Positions 5,728-8,242 of a stretch of 8,242 bases of DNA are shown here, one piece after another. The stretch lies in NCBI GenBank assembly GCA_007127275.1, contig SKZP01000290.1, positions 1 to 8,242 of the forward strand. Direction: 5' to 3'. Made by a program: the position numbers and the translations under genes. Position 1 is the first letter of the stretch. Every line of letters starts with the position of its first letter. Under the pieces are notes generated by a model. The model was not told the origin of the DNA, made no database searches, and saw only the letters and a program-made list of their open reading frames with translations. The DNA is from Planctomycetota bacterium (lineage in GTDB: Bacteria; Planctomycetota; UBA8742; SKZP01).

Positions 5728-8125
5728 CGGCTCCCTCCTTTCCCTCGGACGTGGCCGTGCCGGGTTGCCGTTGCGAGCGGGGCACGGGATGCACCCCCGA
5801 ATGCTGCGCCATCGGATGGCGCAAGGCGCGGCGGCCGCGGCGAACCAGTGCCATCATCCCCACCGCGGCGATGGCCAAGACGACGATCTCGCCGAGCGTG
5901 TCGAGGGCGCGGAAGTCGACGAGGATCACGTTGACGACGTTGCGCCCCTCCCCTTCGGGAACCGACAGCTTCGCATAGGTCTCGCTGATCTCCCCGAGGC
6001 GCGGATCGGATAGCGCCGAGAAAACGAGCAGCGTCACCGCCACGCCGACCGCCACGGCGACAACACCCGCCACGGCGGTGCGTCCCGGGGTGCGCGATCG
6101 CACATAATCGGGCAGACGTTGAAAGGCAAGCACCAGCAGCACCACCGTCAACACCTCGACGACGAGAAGCGTCAGCGCAAGGTCCGGTGCGGCGTAGAGC
6201 AGGAACAACAGCGAAAGTCCGAGCCCGGTAAGCCCGAGTCCGAAGATCGCCACGAGCCGGGAACGGGCCAACGCCGTCCCCACCGCACCGATGGCGATCA
6301 GGGCGGCCACGACGATTCCGACCTCGTTGGGCTCGACATGGTAGGGAATCTGCACTTCCAGCGCGAAGGTCAGCGACGACGCAAGAATCGCGGCAACGAA
6401 GAAGAGCAGCACGACGATCATGTAGACGCGCAGGTTGCCGTTCTGGATGGTACGCGTCAGCCACCCGCCGAGGGCGAGCATGCCGGCAAGCGAAGCGTCG
6501 TAGCCTTGTTGCGCGAGCGGGCGCTTTGGGAGGAAGCGGGCGAGCGCCGGGGCGACCGCGGCAAAGAGGACGCCGAGGACGAGGGCGCCGAGGCCGATGA
6601 ACAACTCGGGCGTGAAGCCGTGCCAGAGCTCGAGCTTCGTCTCGAGCGGCATCCCCGCGACACTGTGCGCCGCCGGGGCGATGATCTGTGCCCCGACGAA
6701 GGGAAGCAGGAAGCCGGCGGCGAGACCGAGCAGCGCCGGCACGGCCATTGCAATCAGCATGGTGCGCGGTGATTCGTGCGCCTTCTCCGCAACCTCGTTG
6801 GTCCGCCCGAAGTAGGGTGTCCAGGCGACCCGCACGGCGACGTAGACCGCGGCAAGCGCCGTCACCACCATCGTCAGCATGAGCCCGTACCACCACACGC
6901 CGAGCTCCGCCTCCAGCGCGACCAGCAGCGCCTTCTCCTTGGCGACGAAGCCGAGGAACGGGGCGACGCCGGCCATCGACAGCGCCGCCACGGCGGCCAG
7001 TGCGGCGGTCACCGGCATCGTCCGCCGCAGGCCGCGCAACTGCCACACATCGCGCGTGCCGCTGCCGTGATCGACCGAGCCGGCCGAGAGGAACAGAGCC
7101 GACTTATACAGCGCATGGGCAAGCAGAAACACGAGTGCCGCAATGATCGAAAGCCCGCCGGTCGGCTCGGCAAGCCCCAAGAGCAGCGTCATCGCCCCCA
7201 GCGAAATCACCGTCGAGTAGGCGAGAATCTGCTTCAAATCGGCAAGCCGCGGCAAGGTGATGAACGCCACGAGCACGGTGGCCGCCCCGAAGGCGGTCAC
7301 GCCGATCAGCCACCACTCCGTGCCACCGAGCACCGGGTTGAGCCGCGCCAACAGGAACACACCCGCCTTGACCATTGTCGCCGAATGGAGGTAGGCGCTC
7401 ACCGGCGTCGGCGCGGCCATTGCCCCCGGCAACCAGAAGTGGAAGGGGAACTGTGCCGACTTGGTCACCGCGCCGATCAGCACGAGGACGAACGCGGCCA
7501 CATAAAACTCCGGATGCGTCGCCCCCATCGGCCCGGCCTCGACCATCGCCGAGATCGAGTAGGTCTCGTAGGCCATGCCCATCAGCACGAAGCCGGCGAG
7601 CATTGCGAGGCCGCCGAGCACCGTGGTCAGCAGGGCGCACTTCGCCGCGGCGCGCGCCTCCGGTGTGCGAGTCACACCGATGAGCATGAACGAGGAGATG
7701 CTCGTCAGCTCCCAGAAGACGAAAAGGAGCAGCAAGTTGTCGGCAATGACAATGCCGAGCATCGCCGCGAGAAAGGCGAGCAGCCAGCCGACGACCTCGG
7801 CGCCGAGCACCGGTTTCTTGCCGAAGTAGCCGCTGCAATACAGCAGCACAAGCGTGCCAATGCCGAGAATCAGGCCGGAGAAGAGCAGGGCGAGGCCGTC
7901 GAGGCGAAAGCCCCAGTCGAGGCCGAGTGCGGAGGCCCACGGCGCGAAGAACGCCGGCAGCTCGTTCGACGGGGCCTGCGCCCACGCGGCAACGAGTGCG
8001 ACGCCAAGGCCGAGCGGCACAAGCGCAAGCGGTACGCATACGCGCGAGCCGAACCGGCGTATCAGCCACGGCGCAATCACCGCAAGCAGGAGCGGTACGG
8101 CAACGGAAAGCGGCAGTAGCAGCAT
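5708..8125 (-). CDS. mrpA: Mrp antiporter subunit A (NuoL-like, with MbhD/MbhE-like C-terminus)
   Basis: This is an 805-aa polytopic membrane protein, the largest Mrp subunit and close to the usual length of about 800 aa. Residues 1 to about 480 form the antiporter-like module related to NuoL. Visible ion-pathway residues are Glu139 in [12 protein letters not shown] (TM5), Lys222 and His229 in [16 protein letters not shown], His247 and Lys253 in [11 protein letters not shown], Lys298 in [11 protein letters not shown], His337 and Lys341 in [10 protein letters not shown], and Lys396 in GFVAKE. The C-terminal part carries the NuoJ/MbhD-like block [15 protein letters not shown] (645-659, with Asp648 and Glu657) and the MbhE-like block [15 protein letters not shown] (736-750). 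The last 45 residues are basic and hydrophilic. The frame is open to the window edge (a GTG at 8236), but ATG 8125 gives the family-like N-terminus [16 protein letters not shown]; the extra residues are Cys/Arg/Pro-rich and unlike the family. No strong Shine-Dalgarno site is seen. The gene overlaps mrpB by 20 bases. Confidence 0.96.
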   Translation of the reverse strand: MLLLPLSVAVPLLLAVIAPWLIRRFGSRVCVPLALVPLGLGVALVAAWAQAPSNELPAFFAPWASALGLDWGFRLDGLALLFSGLILGIGTLVLLYCSGYFGKKPVLGAEVVGWLLAFLAAMLGIVIADNLLLLFVFWELTSISSFMLIGVTRTPEARAAAKCALLTTVLGGLAMLAGFVLMGMAYETYSISAMVEAGPMGATHPEFYVAAFVLVLIGAVTKSAQFPFHFWLPGAMAAPTPVSAYLHSATMVKAGVFLLARLNPVLGGTEWWLIGVTAFGAATVLVAFITLPRLADLKQILAYSTVISLGAMTLLLGLAEPTGGLSIIAALVFLLAHALYKSALFLSAGSVDHGSGTRDVWQLRGLRRTMPVTAALAAVAALSMAGVAPFLGFVAKEKALLVALEAELGVWWYGLMLTMVVTALAAVYVAVRVAWTPYFGRTNEVAEKAHESPRTMLIAMAVPALLGLAAGFLLPFVGAQIIAPAAHSVAGMPLETKLELWHGFTPELFIGLGALVLGVLFAAVAPALARFLPKRPLAQQGYDASLAGMLALGGWLTRTIQNGNLRVYMIVVLLFFVAAILASSLTFALEVQIPYHVEPNEVGIVVAALIAIGAVGTALARSRLVAIFGLGLTGLGLSLLFLLYAAPDLALTLLVVEVLTVVLLVLAFQRLPDYVRSRTPGRTAVAGVVAVAVGVAVTLLVFSALSDPRLGEISETYAKLSVPEGEGRNVVNVILVDFRALDTLGEIVVLAIAAVGMMALVRRGRRALRHPMAQHSGVHPVPRSQRQPGTATSEGKEGADALDHS
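5734..5741 (-). promoter_or_regulatory. ribosome binding site of mrpB
   Basis: AAAGGAGG on the minus strand lies 6 bases before the mrpB ATG at 5727. It is located inside the mrpA coding region and confirms the overlapping start. Confidence 0.75.
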
Positions 8126-8145
8126 CGACGGAGCACGCGGGGGCT

Positions 8146-8163
8146 GGCACGGTGCCGTGGCAC
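8146..8163 (-). promoter_or_regulatory. overlapping inverted repeats upstream of mrpA
   Basis: Three half-sites lie in alternating orientation 21 to 38 bases before the mrpA start: GGCAC (8146-8150), GTGCC (8152-8156) and GGCAC (8159-8163). Halves 1 and 2 form a palindrome with one central base, and halves 2 and 3 one with two central bases. This could be an operator or a leader hairpin. No clear -35/-10 promoter is visible between 8126 and 8242, and the real promoter may lie beyond the window edge. The regulatory role is inferred. Confidence 0.2.
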
Positions 8164-8242
8164 GACGCAGGACGGCGCATCGAGCCAACACGCAGCGGCA
8201 CGGAGGGTGAAGCGCAGCAAAGCCTACTGTCCCCACAACCCC

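Noticed and set aside
5700..7046. Second minus-strand frame of 448 codons within mrpA.
   Set aside because: It is an Arg/Ala/Gly-rich out-of-frame translation overlapping the verified mrpA frame, with no family motif.
6776..8119. Long plus-strand open frame (447 codons) antisense to mrpA.
   Set aside because: It has the same shadow composition (Arg/His/Glu/Gln-rich), with no recognisable domain and no supporting context.

Overview
The window is GC-rich by eye, and its main content is a complete Mrp-type (Mnh/Pha) multisubunit Na+/H+ antiporter operon on the minus strand. Read from the right edge leftwards, the seven genes are mrpA, mrpB, mrpC, mrpD, mrpE, mrpF and mrpG, occupying 8125 down to 1959. 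All seven are full length and intact by motif and length. mrpA (805 aa) and mrpB (149 aa) are separate genes, so this is the seven-gene 'group 1' layout, not the six-gene layout with a fused mrpAB. Base composition and compact operon style suggest a high-GC bacterium, most likely a proteobacterium. The window holds no marker that fixes the taxon, so this is inference.

Layout. Positions 1-170 hold no recognisable gene. They contain a terminator-like hairpin (60-84), a short direct repeat, and the ribosome binding site of the next gene. Positions 171-1769 (plus strand) encode a 532-aa protein of unknown function, probably an all-helical HEAT-like repeat protein. It converges on the mrp operon. 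The 189-base gap between them (1770-1958) contains three copies of a palindromic intergenic repeat, two direct and one inverted. Positions 1959-8125 are the mrp operon. Positions 8126-8242 are the mrpA upstream region, with an overlapping set of GGCAC/GTGCC half-sites but no convincing promoter. No gene-free stretch exceeds 300 bases.

How the genes work together. MrpA and MrpD are the two large antiporter-like subunits, related to complex I NuoL/M/N. MrpC resembles NuoK and the C-terminal part of MrpA resembles NuoJ. MrpB, E, F and G are small membrane subunits needed for the assembled complex. Together they exchange cytoplasmic Na+ (in some systems other monovalent cations) for external H+, driven by the proton motive force, supporting sodium resistance and pH homeostasis. 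Stop/start overlaps of 20 bases (A/B) and 4 bases (D/E, E/F, F/G), together with good Shine-Dalgarno sites inside the preceding genes, indicate a tightly coupled polycistronic message. The B/C and C/D junctions have spacers of about 43 bases, and mrpD lacks a visible Shine-Dalgarno site.

I did not find evidence of a new biological system. The least explained items are the unknown protein at 171-1769 and the repeat cluster at 1825-1935.
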